Source of the DNA: Candidatus Poribacteria bacterium | Lineage (GTDB): Bacteria; Poribacteria; WGA-4E; WGA-3G | DNA: 64,000 nucleotides | Assembly: GCA_022821495.1 (NCBI GenBank) | Contig: JAJEDN010000080.1 | Coordinates: 1 to 64,000 of the forward strand | Direction of reading: 5' to 3' | Part shown: positions 9,144 through 16,987 of the stretch, one piece after another | How positions within the stretch are numbered: the stretch's first letter is position 1 | Layout of the letters: each line of letters begins with the position of its first letter | Made by a program: the position numbers and the translations under genes | Notes under the pieces: generated by a model | The model's database searches: none | Told to the model about the DNA's origin: nothing | What the model saw: the letters and a program-made list of their open reading frames with translations, nothing else

Positions 9144-9172
9144 AGATTATCACATTCTGTGAGAAGTGTCAA
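9144..9172 (-). promoter_or_regulatory. sigma-70 promoter for truA
   Basis: On the minus strand, TTGACA, 17 bp, TAATCT. The predicted start is near 9137, which gives a leader of about 35 nt. Confidence 0.6.
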
Positions 9173-9185
9173 ATCAATTGTAAAA

Positions 9186-9214
9186 TTGACAAATACACAA
9201 CTAAGATATATAAT
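9186..9214 (+). promoter_or_regulatory. perfect-consensus promoter for the rluA-type gene, probably leaderless
   Basis: TTGACA, 17 bp, TATAAT: a full consensus match. The -10 box ends at 9214 and the preferred ATG is at 9222, so transcription would begin at or next to the start codon. An alternative ATG at 9213 overlaps the -10 box and is therefore unlikely. Confidence 0.7.
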
Positions 9215-9221
9215 GATTTGG

Positions 9222-10187
9222 ATGAAGAATGATACTACGGTCTACTACATCGAAAAAGAGCAGCACGGCATCCGTTTGGATCGGTTTCTCATCAGTGCGA
9301 CTGAAGCCATCTCTCGGACCTATCTGCAGCGACTGATTCGTGATGGTAATGTCACTGTCAACGACAAAGTGGCGAAACAACCGAGTCATGCCCTTCGAGA
9401 GGGCGACAAGGTCCATTTAACGCTTCCACCGCCGCGCCCTTTGGACACCATAGCACCTGAGAACACTGTTCTTGACATTCTTCACGAAGATAAACACTTA
9501 CTTGTTCTCAACAAACCCGCGGGTATGCTCGTTCATCCAGCGACCGGCGTGTACACAGGCACACTGGTTAACGCTTTACTCGCGCACTGCACAGACCTAT
9601 CGGGCATTGGTGGGGTCGAAAGACCTGGGATTGTCCACAGATTGGATAAGGATACATCTGGCACCCTCGTTGTTGCCAAAACAGATATCGTGCATCGAGA
9701 ACTCTCCGCGCAATTTCAGAAACATAGCATCACACGCCAATATGTCGCTATCGTGTGTGGCGTCCCTGCGAAAACAGCGGGAACGATTGATGCCCAAATT
9801 GCAAGAAGTCGCCGTGATCGCAGACGAATGACAACGGTTGAAAATCATGGACGGCACGCTGTAACACATTATGAAGTCTTAGAGACATATCCGAAATTCG
9901 CGCGCCTCCAACTCACCTTGGAAACCGGACGGCTCCATCAGATCCGTGTCCATCTGCAACATATCGGGCACCCTGTAGCCGGTGACGCAATTTATGGCGG
10001 CGAACAACGCGCCATAAACGATGCCGACACTGGCGCGCTGAAACACGCACTCGCGCAACTCAAGCGTCAGGCGTTGCACGCCCGATTGCTCGGTTTTGTG
10101 CATCCAATAACAGGTGAAAATTTAACATTCTCAGCACCGATGCCGAAAGATATGCAACGGGTTGTAGAAGCCTTAAAAGTGAATTAA
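9222..10187 (+). CDS. RluA family RNA pseudouridine synthase
   Basis: A 321-residue RNA pseudouridine synthase. An N-terminal S4 RNA-binding domain (GIRLDRFLISATEAISRTYLQRLI) is followed by the RluA catalytic domain with the signature HRLDKDTSGTL (catalytic Asp about 142) and the RLHQIRVHL motif. Members modify 23S rRNA (RluC/D type) or tRNA; which one cannot be decided here. The ORF track starts at 9159, but a consensus promoter covers 9186-9214, so the start at 9222 (MKNDTTVYYIEK) is preferred and no ribosome-binding site precedes it. It is divergent from truA, so two pseudouridine synthases share one intergenic region. Confidence 0.93.
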   Translation: MKNDTTVYYIEKEQHGIRLDRFLISATEAISRTYLQRLIRDGNVTVNDKVAKQPSHALREGDKVHLTLPPPRPLDTIAPENTVLDILHEDKHLLVLNKPAGMLVHPATGVYTGTLVNALLAHCTDLSGIGGVERPGIVHRLDKDTSGTLVVAKTDIVHRELSAQFQKHSITRQYVAIVCGVPAKTAGTIDAQIARSRRDRRRMTTVENHGRHAVTHYEVLETYPKFARLQLTLETGRLHQIRVHLQHIGHPVAGDAIYGGEQRAINDADTGALKHALAQLKRQALHARLLGFVHPITGENLTFSAPMPKDMQRVVEALKVN

Positions 10188-10235
10188 ATGAACTTACGCA
10201 TTTCCTCAGCTTGATTGAGAGCAATCTGTTTTCTT

Positions 10236-10264
10236 TTGACATTCCATAGTAAATGGTATATAAT
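10236..10264 (+). promoter_or_regulatory. perfect-consensus promoter for the Rpn-like gene, probably leaderless
   Basis: TTGACA, 17 bp, TATAAT, with six bases between the -10 box and the ATG at 10271. The transcript should start at or within a base or two of the A of the ATG. There is no Shine-Dalgarno sequence. Confidence 0.7.
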
Positions 10265-10270
10265 ACGGGT

Positions 10271-11260
10271 ATGGAAGAGAGTAGAAACAACCAGCAGTCT
10301 GCATCCGAGGCGTTTATTTTACCGCACCAACAATTCGATATCGTAGCAAAGGATCCGTTCTATGTTTTTCCTGAAGATATGCTGCAATTCCTAATGGACA
10401 GGCTTGACTTTGAGTTCATTGAACACGTTGATAGCAATTTAGCCACCGTCGAAATTCGCCACATGGATGTCTTGATAAAGGTGCTGCTTGAGGGACGAAC
10501 AGTCTTGGTACATTGCGAAATTCAGACTGATGATAGCCAGTATCCGAGCATGGTGCGTCGAAATGTCGGGTATCTCGGTAGGTGCTATGAAAGATATGGC
10601 CTGCCCATTTATTCTTTTCTACTTTACCTTCGGTCAACAGCCGGACACAGAGATCCAGGTGGGTATTTTCAAAATATACCAGGGCACCGATTTATCGTTG
10701 AATATCAGGTAATACGGTTGAGTGAGATTGATGGACAATCTATTCTTGAAGCAGAACAACCAGGTCTAATGCCATTTACCCCTTTAATGAGGCCACCCGC
10801 AGGTATGACACCCGTTGAGTGGACGACGCATTGTGCTGAAGTAATGCAGGCATTGCCCGTAGATACAGCGAAGCGGAATAATTTAATGGTCGAATTATGG
10901 GTCATGAGCGGTTTGGCACATGAACGACAAGACCTCTTAACACTAATTCCGGAGGATATCGTGAAAGAATCTTCAGTTTATCAAATGATTATTGAACGTG
11001 GTATTGAACGTGGTATTGAACGCGGTGTTGAACGCGGCATTCAAGAAGGTAAGCAATTAGGTGCGAAAGAATTTGCTATTGAACGTATTCTTAACTTACT
11101 TAATCGCCGTTTTAATGTAAGTATAGCACCTACCTTGACTCCCTCGCTGGAAGCGATTGATAATCTGCAACATCTGAGTCAGTTGATGGATGAAGCAACG
11201 GAAGCAGAACATTTGGAGAATTTTATTCAGACGCTGCAGACGTTTCACAATGGAACGTGA
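10271..11260 (+). CDS. Rpn-family PD-(D/E)XK nuclease / transposase-like protein
   Basis: 329 residues from the ATG at 10271; the ORF track start at 10253 lies inside the promoter. The N-terminal part resembles the PD-(D/E)XK nuclease family related to RpnA (recombination-promoting nuclease): DMLQFLMDRLDFEF, then the nuclease core VLLEGRTVLVHCEIQTDDS with the E-x-Q catalytic variant. The C-terminal part has tandem ERGIERG-type repeats (about 235-255), which are common in this family and slippage-prone at the DNA level, then a helical tail. Rpn proteins are linked to recA-independent recombination, and recent work proposes a role in phage defence. The aldo/keto reductase gene follows 50 bp later. 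Confidence 0.75.
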   Translation: MEESRNNQQSASEAFILPHQQFDIVAKDPFYVFPEDMLQFLMDRLDFEFIEHVDSNLATVEIRHMDVLIKVLLEGRTVLVHCEIQTDDSQYPSMVRRNVGYLGRCYERYGLPIYSFLLYLRSTAGHRDPGGYFQNIPGHRFIVEYQVIRLSEIDGQSILEAEQPGLMPFTPLMRPPAGMTPVEWTTHCAEVMQALPVDTAKRNNLMVELWVMSGLAHERQDLLTLIPEDIVKESSVYQMIIERGIERGIERGVERGIQEGKQLGAKEFAIERILNLLNRRFNVSIAPTLTPSLEAIDNLQHLSQLMDEATEAEHLENFIQTLQTFHNGT

Positions 11261-11310
11261 TCTATAAGATATTGAGAAAATTCAGAACAGGAGATTAAGG
11301 AACTCTGTCT

Positions 11311-12297
11311 ATGGAATACGTTAATTTTGGAAAAGCAGGGGTTAAGGTGAGTCCACTCGCTTTAGGCTTAGGACTCAGGGGACAAAGCGACGCAAGTGAT
11401 GCCCAAAGGCTTATTGAACATGCCATTGATGCCGGCATTAACTTTATCGATTGCGCGAACATCTACGGTCTTATGGACGATCGTGCTAACATCGGTCGCT
11501 CTGAGGAGATCCTCGGCAAAGCGATTCAGGGCAAACGCGACGACGTTGTGATTACGTCAAAGGTTTTCAGTCAGATCGGTCCAGGTCCGAACGATGCCGG
11601 GTTGTCCCGCTACCATATCATGCGGGAAATTGAGCGTTCCTTGAAACGGCTTAATACCGACCATATTGATATTTATCTTATCCACGCCCCCGATGAAACG
11701 ACTCCGCAGGAGGAGACGGTCCGCGCTATGGACGATCTCGTCCGTTCTGGGAAAGTCCGTTATATCGGCTGTTGTAATCATCAAGCATGGCAGGCGTGTA
11801 AGGCACTCTGGATCGCTGATAGTATTAATGCAACGCCTTATATGTGCATCCAGAACATGTATAACCTCTTGAATCGGGATATGGAAACCGAGTTGTTCGG
11901 CTTGGTGCGTGAAGAAGGATTAGGGGTGATGTGTTATAGTCCGTTAGCGGTCGGTTTGCTAAGTGGTGTTTATTCTCCAGATGAACCGCCTCCCGAAGGC
12001 ACTTTATGGGGAACACGGCTTCGCGAGGAATTCGCACAGCGAATGAAAGGCGCGACTGGACAGGTAATATTAACACTTAAACGGCTCGCAGCGGAGTTAG
12101 GTAAAACGCCTGCACAACTCGCTGTCGCGTGGGTGCTATCGCATCCAGAAGTTAGCGTCGCCATCAGTGGCAGCGATACGATTGAACAATTAGACGACAC
12201 GCTCGGCGGTGTCGGTTGGGAACTCGATGCAGCAGTGCGGGATGAACTGGATGAGGTTTCGAGTTCATTTGTCCGTCTCATCGCACCTCCAGCTTAA
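11311..12297 (+). CDS. aldo/keto reductase
   Basis: A 328-residue NADPH-dependent (beta/alpha)8 oxidoreductase. The catalytic tetrad is recognisable: Asp and Tyr in FIDCANIYG (about 47-52), Lys in VVITSKVF, and His in IYLIHAPDE. The C-terminal cofactor motif is VAISGSDTIEQL. The physiological substrate is unknown. The start follows AGGAGATTAAGGA. The gene may be read from the strong promoter of the Rpn-like gene upstream. Its stop codons (TAATAG) are followed at once by a heptamer-type repeat. Confidence 0.92.
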   Translation: MEYVNFGKAGVKVSPLALGLGLRGQSDASDAQRLIEHAIDAGINFIDCANIYGLMDDRANIGRSEEILGKAIQGKRDDVVITSKVFSQIGPGPNDAGLSRYHIMREIERSLKRLNTDHIDIYLIHAPDETTPQEETVRAMDDLVRSGKVRYIGCCNHQAWQACKALWIADSINATPYMCIQNMYNLLNRDMETELFGLVREEGLGVMCYSPLAVGLLSGVYSPDEPPPEGTLWGTRLREEFAQRMKGATGQVILTLKRLAAELGKTPAQLAVAWVLSHPEVSVAISGSDTIEQLDDTLGGVGWELDAAVRDELDEVSSSFVRLIAPPA

Positions 12298-12334
12298 TAG
12301 CAGTCGGTTTCCATCAGTGGTCGGTGGGTGGTGG
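12298..12334. repeat. degenerate heptamer repeat after the aldo/keto reductase stop
   Basis: CAGTCGG-TTTCCAT-CAGTGGT-CGGTGGG units start directly after the TAATAG stop codons. This belongs to the stop-codon-abutting repeat family seen throughout the window. Confidence 0.45.
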
Positions 12335-12337
12335 CTT

Positions 12338-12370
12338 AAAAAACAAAAAAGGCGGATCCGAAGATCCGCC
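12338..12370 (-). terminator. rho-independent terminator with a cUUCGg tetraloop
   Basis: Read on the minus strand: GGCGGATC, loop TTCG, GATCCGCC, then TTTTTTGTTTTTT. The 8-bp GC-rich stem closes on a C-G pair around UUCG, the extra-stable tetraloop, and is followed by a long U-run. It is placed 17 bp after the stop of the PhyH-family gene at 12387. Confidence 0.9.
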
Positions 12371-12386
12371 TTCACATTTTCTGCCT

Positions 12387-13568
12387 TTAGGATTCAGACA
12401 CGGTTTGATAGCGTTCCCACTTATCGCCAGCAGCAGCGGCTTGACGCTCTAACTCAGTCCGCCACCCGACGACTTCGCCTGCCTTGATACGTTCGATGTC
12501 AAAGCCTGCATAGCGATCTTCGAGCCTATCACCGAGTTTGTGATTTGCTGCCCAGCGATCCCACGCTGTTTTCATCCATTCGTGTGGTAGTGCCTCACGG
12601 ACGGCGGGATCAAGTTGCCATGCGAATCGTGCATCGACCACTTTTGGCTCTTCGTCCGAGGGACCGCCCCACTTCGACCAACCGATCGACAGCGTATTGC
12701 GTTCACGCTCAGGCACGGTGTGTCCCGTATGGATCGTTGTGCCATTACGGATGAGTGCTTGACCCGCCTTGAGACGAATCGCGACTTGTCCGGGAAGTGG
12801 ATCTTTGCCATTCCAGCTCGGCGTATAGGGGACACCCTGATCCTTCATGGATTTTGGGAGCAGCACGTCATGCTCAAGAGGCGTACGCCACCGGCTGTGG
12901 CTCCCGACAACGAGTTCATGGCATTCATCGTCTGCGAGTGCCAAAAACATACCGACCCCCTTTGGTTCGGTAATCCGTTTCTCGTTTTCTTCCTGAATTT
13001 CTTTCCAGCGGATCCGCTCAACTTCTTCGGAATAGGCTTCAGTTCCGTCTCCACGGTTGTCTTCTTGTGAGAAGTAACTTTCGCCAGTGCCCCACCATGT
13101 CACGTCTCGGTGCCATCCGAGTCTATTCTCTTTTTTCCGGGGATTGCACCAGAGGAGTATGTTTGTCATCACAAGCTCTTCAGGTGCCGCGCCGCACCAT
13201 GACTTGACGAAGCCGGTGAAATCTGGGGACCCGTAGAATTCAGCGAAATGCGGTTCTTTAAAAGCAGGGTGGAGTATGCCTCGGATTGCCCAAGGTTCAT
13301 TTTCACCCGCCCGGTGAACATAACCTTTTGAACAATCAATAACATCGTAGCCGTTCTCCGGTGCACATGCCTGTGTGACGCGGCGCCCCGCCTCTCGGAG
13401 AATAGGAATCCATGGATTGCCAACAAAGTCGTTGATGATTACGAAACCGTGTTCCCTTAAATGCGCCAGTCTTTCCGGTGTGGATCCGGGTGCAGCGAGT
13501 TCCTGTTTGAAATCAGCAAACGCTGGTGCGCGATAGACTTCTTTCTCAGGTGATTGATCATTGCTCAT
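12387..13568 (-). CDS. phytanoyl-CoA dioxygenase (PhyH) family protein
   Basis: A 393-residue Fe(II)/2-oxoglutarate oxygenase, longer than the one at 6277. The iron ligands fit GWHRDVTWWG (His and Asp) and the distal His of GTTIHTGHTVPERERN, with an Arg for 2-oxoglutarate in the following stretch. A charged insertion (about 170-205) separates the two halves. The start is well supported by AAAGGAGG. It is a single-gene unit with its own promoter and the UUCG terminator. The substrate is unknown. Confidence 0.87.
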   Translation of the reverse strand: MSNDQSPEKEVYRAPAFADFKQELAAPGSTPERLAHLREHGFVIINDFVGNPWIPILREAGRRVTQACAPENGYDVIDCSKGYVHRAGENEPWAIRGILHPAFKEPHFAEFYGSPDFTGFVKSWCGAAPEELVMTNILLWCNPRKKENRLGWHRDVTWWGTGESYFSQEDNRGDGTEAYSEEVERIRWKEIQEENEKRITEPKGVGMFLALADDECHELVVGSHSRWRTPLEHDVLLPKSMKDQGVPYTPSWNGKDPLPGQVAIRLKAGQALIRNGTTIHTGHTVPERERNTLSIGWSKWGGPSDEEPKVVDARFAWQLDPAVREALPHEWMKTAWDRWAANHKLGDRLEDRYAGFDIERIKAGEVVGWRTELERQAAAAGDKWERYQTVSES

Positions 13569-13619
13569 TGTTGTGCCTCCTTTGAAGAAACTTCTTGAAC
13601 ACTCATCAAAACTTAGAAT

Positions 13620-13649
13620 ATACTATCACATATTTTCACATATTTTCAA
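13620..13649 (-). promoter_or_regulatory. promoter for the PhyH-family gene
   Basis: Minus strand TTGAAA, 18 bp, TAGTAT, located 52 bp upstream of the start codon. The spacer contains a tandem ATATGTGAAA-type repeat. Confidence 0.4.
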
Positions 13650-13652
13650 GAA

Positions 13653-13678
13653 CCACAATACTGATGACCGATAACTAT
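13653..13678. repeat. heptamer repeat abutting the antiporter stop codon
   Basis: ACTGATG-ACCGATA-ACTATTT heptamers end exactly at the TAA stop of the minus-strand antiporter gene. Confidence 0.5.
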
Positions 13679-15112
13679 TTAATGCATCTCAACTGAAAGA
13701 ACGTAACTCAAGATTGTTACCAAAAGCCATGTGGCAACCAGTACGACGCCAAATGGACGTTTCAGTTGGTCGCCTGATACAAAAATACCACATCGGAAGA
13801 CAATCAAGATAAACAACATCGCAGGGAACAAAAACTGGAAGAACTGTCCATCTGCCTGCAGCCCCCCTTGCGTAGCGGAAGCGGAAACACCGGCAACAAA
13901 AAGCACATTCAGGATATCCGCGCCGATAATGTTTCCGACTGCCAACTCACCGTGTCCACGTCTGACGGCTGTTATCGCCGTCACCAGTTCGGGGAGCGAT
14001 GTGCCGAATGCAACGAGTGTCGCCGAGATAATGTGTTTCGGTACGCCAATGCGTTCTGCCATGATACTCACGGCTGGAATTAAGATCTGTGCAGAGACAA
14101 CAATAATAGCGATGGATCCGATGAGTTTAAGGAGGGTTCCGAATGCCCCTGCTTCCTCGGCGTGTGCTTCTTCAGCACTCTCAGTATCTGACGGCATCGA
14201 ACCTGCCCATCGGATGGACTGCCAAATATACAATGCCAGAAGAATAACGAAGACGACACCAACAAGTTGTGGTAAAACGCCACCTTGCGTAAAGACTTTC
14301 GCTGGAGATGCCCACGGAAAGCAGGCCGCCACCAGAAGGACGCCAGCACCTACTTGCACATTTGACAGCCGTGAAGCCAATTGACGGTTAAGCGGTAACG
14401 GCGCGATCAGAGATGCCAAGCCGATGATAAGTCCCGTATCACAAATAATTGAGCCGACGGCGTTGCCGAGCGCAAGTCCTGGTTTTCCCTGCATCGCTGA
14501 GAGTACAGAGACAGCTGCCTCTGGTGTCGTCGTGCCGATGCTTACAATTGTTGCACCGATCACCGCTTTGCCTAAGCCCCATCGGTTTGAAAGGATTACC
14601 GCCTCATCAACGAGCCAATCTGCACCTTTGCCGAGTGTCGCAAGCGTCACCGCGATAATAATAAAAAGTAACAGATACCCGAAGCCGCTAGTAGGTATTT
14701 TCCTAACAAGAAGTTCAATCCAACCCGCATTGGCAAGTCCGATGAGTTCCTCGAGTGCCTCTGGTTCTTGAAGCAAAGCCTGAAATTCGGCATCGTTGAA
14801 TAATGCTTGAACTTCTGTATCTGCCTTGAGCAGTGCTATGAACGAATCATCTACATCAGGAACTAACGTTCTTAAGACTTCTGGATCCGCACCAACGCGG
14901 CTCATATTCTCCGAGGTCAAGCGTGTATGGACCTCTGATGCTTTGAAAACATTCAGGGCATTTTGAATTTCTGTTCGCTGGAGTGTTGCTTTGTGCTTTT
15001 CAAATACCTTTTCAGCAATGGCATCCTCATCGCCGAAAACAGCGTTCGGAACTAAACTATGAAAAACACAGAACGTAATAATTAGACAACAAACAATCGT
15101 TTGTTTTTCCAT
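13679..15112 (-). CDS. CaCA-type sodium/calcium antiporter with an extra N-terminal domain
   Basis: 477 residues from the ATG at 15112, which AGGAGGGG supports; the ORF track start lies 20 residues upstream. The C-terminal part, from about residue 155, has about ten membrane helices and the two alpha-repeats of the calcium/cation antiporter superfamily: IVSIGTTTPEAAVSV and LVAFGTSLPELVTAIT, each followed by a GN..GS/GA motif. It should exchange Na+ (or H+) for Ca2+. Unusually, a signal-like segment and about 110 helical, acidic residues precede the membrane part, including VQALFNDAEFQALLQEPEAL, which resembles an STI1-type repeat. This would place an extra domain outside the membrane. Confidence 0.88.
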   Translation of the reverse strand: MEKQTIVCCLIITFCVFHSLVPNAVFGDEDAIAEKVFEKHKATLQRTEIQNALNVFKASEVHTRLTSENMSRVGADPEVLRTLVPDVDDSFIALLKADTEVQALFNDAEFQALLQEPEALEELIGLANAGWIELLVRKIPTSGFGYLLLFIIIAVTLATLGKGADWLVDEAVILSNRWGLGKAVIGATIVSIGTTTPEAAVSVLSAMQGKPGLALGNAVGSIICDTGLIIGLASLIAPLPLNRQLASRLSNVQVGAGVLLVAACFPWASPAKVFTQGGVLPQLVGVVFVILLALYIWQSIRWAGSMPSDTESAEEAHAEEAGAFGTLLKLIGSIAIIVVSAQILIPAVSIMAERIGVPKHIISATLVAFGTSLPELVTAITAVRRGHGELAVGNIIGADILNVLFVAGVSASATQGGLQADGQFFQFLFPAMLFILIVFRCGIFVSGDQLKRPFGVVLVATWLLVTILSYVLSVEMH

Positions 15113-15156
15113 TAACCCCTCCTCATTTTTAACATAATGCACTTTTACTTGAGAAT

Positions 15157-15185
15157 AGATTAACAGATACATTTAGTGAAGTCAA
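15157..15185 (-). promoter_or_regulatory. sigma-70 promoter for the antiporter gene
   Basis: Minus strand TTGACT, 17 bp, TAATCT, about 45 bp upstream of the start codon. Confidence 0.55.
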
Positions 15186-15337
15186 GCAAATCCGCAATTC
15201 AGGGTCATTCAATTGTCCATTTTTCAATCGAATTTTCATTCCCAGGCCCGGTAGGGTTTTTGCTGGGGTTACAAACCCATCCCATAAAAGTGAAGCGTGA
15301 CAATTGAACGCCACTGGTCTCAAACATGTTGGGCGGA

Positions 15338-16753
15338 CTACCTATCCGATGTTAGCCCCAACGCTTTTTCTGAAATTGGGATGTTAAAAACGGCGCGATG
15401 CACTTCCATGATTGTCTTGCGATACGCCGGTGTGGGCTGTTTATCTTCATCACCGCCAAGAGACAAGTTTTCCACAGTGACAGTTTTCGGGAACCAGATA
15501 CCGTCAAATTGTGCGAGATGGTGGGTATAAGCAGTAAGGTCGTGCGATTCTTCACGCGGTAGTGGTCTGAGTTCACCATCACGCTTCTCTATGAATACCT
15601 GAGGAAGGGATCTACGGTGCGCTAAAATGCGGGTGGGTCGGTACGCTTTCTGCGGATCCAGCCAAATTTCAGTCGTACGCGTTGAATCAAAATCTGTCCG
15701 TTGCAGCGTGAGAAAGGCGTGTGGCACCCCTTCAATGTTAACTTGTTGAACACTGATCGGTTTAAAGATGCGAATTAATTTTTCCAGTTCAAATCCCCAC
15801 GGGGGCCAACTCCACCAGCGAGGGTTGAACTCTGGCTCAAAAACATCCGAGGGTATCTCTTTATCCCCAAGGGGTATCTCCTTATGTGAGAATAACTGTT
15901 GCCATTCAGTATCAGGCTTCTCTCTGAAATACAGCGTTTTACCGTCCATCCGATATTGAAAGTGCATTCCGTGCCAGTCTCGGAGGGATTTACCATTTAA
16001 TTCCATCTTTTTGCGCATCTTGATATCATAAAAGTGACGATCGCTATCGAATCGGTAGGTAATGTACCAAAACCCCTGCTCTTCATACTGGACCTCTTCC
16101 TTCTCTTTTGCTGCGAAAAAACGTTCAAAGAAATTCTTCTCTTGTTGTCGGATCCGTTGATTCAGCGTAATTGAGAATTCGACCTCACCGCTTTTAAGCT
16201 TGGTGTTGTAGGCTGCTGTCCCAGTTTTGACATCTTCGAGCAGTTGCGTTGCTTCTGCGGAGAGCGGCGGTCTGAGTGTTAGGACCTGCCCCGTCCAGTA
16301 CGCCAAAAATCGGTCGCGATCAATGCGTGCCGCCTGTGAAGGTTTTCCGGGCATACCAAAAGCGCGTACCGATTCTTCAGTTGCCGATTCAACGACAATA
16401 AAATTGTCTATAGCAGTCGTATCTACCTCCGAAGGGTTTTCGTCATCGAATGAGGCTTTGAGGTAGGCAATAACTGGTGTTTCAAGCGTCTGTAACGCCT
16501 CGTAGGTGAGGTTACGCTCCTGCAATTCAATCCCGATTCTATTTGCAACGTCAACGATGACAAACTTAGCGACATAAGGTCCCTGCGCCCTTTGTCCGAC
16601 AATATTTTCGACCTGTTTTAGCGATACTTCAATCTCCAAGATTCTGGCGAGATGATAGAGACTGACAGTACCAGAGGTTATTTTCTGCCCCACTGCGAAA
16701 GCCGATGAAAGTATGAGTAAACCGATGAGAAAAGAGCAAACAAATCGTTTCAT
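15338..16753 (-). CDS. secreted protein of unknown function
   Basis: 471 residues with a clear signal peptide (MKRFVCSFLIGLLILSSAFA). The mature part is mixed alpha/beta. The C-terminal third (EIWLDPQKAYRPTRI, then LAQFDGIWFPKTVTVENL) has the spacing of LolA/LppX-like half-barrels, in which a fitted line for substrate is followed by a strand, but I do not recognise the family with confidence. A PRWWSWPPWGFE stretch is tryptophan-rich. The start is supported by GAGGAAAACT. It is probably exported to the periplasm. No partner gene is evident. Confidence 0.75.
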   Translation of the reverse strand: MKRFVCSFLIGLLILSSAFAVGQKITSGTVSLYHLARILEIEVSLKQVENIVGQRAQGPYVAKFVIVDVANRIGIELQERNLTYEALQTLETPVIAYLKASFDDENPSEVDTTAIDNFIVVESATEESVRAFGMPGKPSQAARIDRDRFLAYWTGQVLTLRPPLSAEATQLLEDVKTGTAAYNTKLKSGEVEFSITLNQRIRQQEKNFFERFFAAKEKEEVQYEEQGFWYITYRFDSDRHFYDIKMRKKMELNGKSLRDWHGMHFQYRMDGKTLYFREKPDTEWQQLFSHKEIPLGDKEIPSDVFEPEFNPRWWSWPPWGFELEKLIRIFKPISVQQVNIEGVPHAFLTLQRTDFDSTRTTEIWLDPQKAYRPTRILAHRRSLPQVFIEKRDGELRPLPREESHDLTAYTHHLAQFDGIWFPKTVTVENLSLGGDEDKQPTPAYRKTIMEVHRAVFNIPISEKALGLTSDR

Positions 16754-16795
16754 AGTTTTCCTCGTAGTGGAAGTGTTTGGCGGTAAGCCTTAAAA

Positions 16796-16987
16796 TAGTT
16801 GTCAGTTTGCTTCGCAGTGAGAATACGGATTTTTTTTCAAAAAATCCTTCCAGTTTTCAGTTAAGAGAAAGACTTGATAAAATAGTTACGAGTTCCCAGT
16901 AAGAGAAGTGCCTAATGAAAACGTAGTGCTGTCGTTTCATCAGACTCTCACTGCGAGGCACTCTTAACTGGTAACTGATAACTGTTA
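16796..16987. repeat. multi-stem foldback repeat after the DUF6785-like gene
   Basis: Nested inverted repeats: CGCAGTGAGA / TCTCACTGCG, CAGTTAAGAG / CTCTTAACTG, AGTGCCT / AGGCACT, and GGATTTTTT-TTC-AAAAAATCC. The right end is a heptamer run (TAACTGG-TAACTGA-TAACTG) that runs straight into the TAA stop of the minus-strand gene at 16985. Confidence 0.7.

Noticed and set aside
13731-14384. 217-residue plus-strand ORF opposite the antiporter
   Set aside because: Shadow of the antiporter gene; no start signal, low-complexity translation.
15760-15800. tRNA-like GTTCAAATCC box
   Set aside because: It lies inside the secreted-protein gene and no matching acceptor or anticodon arms were found.
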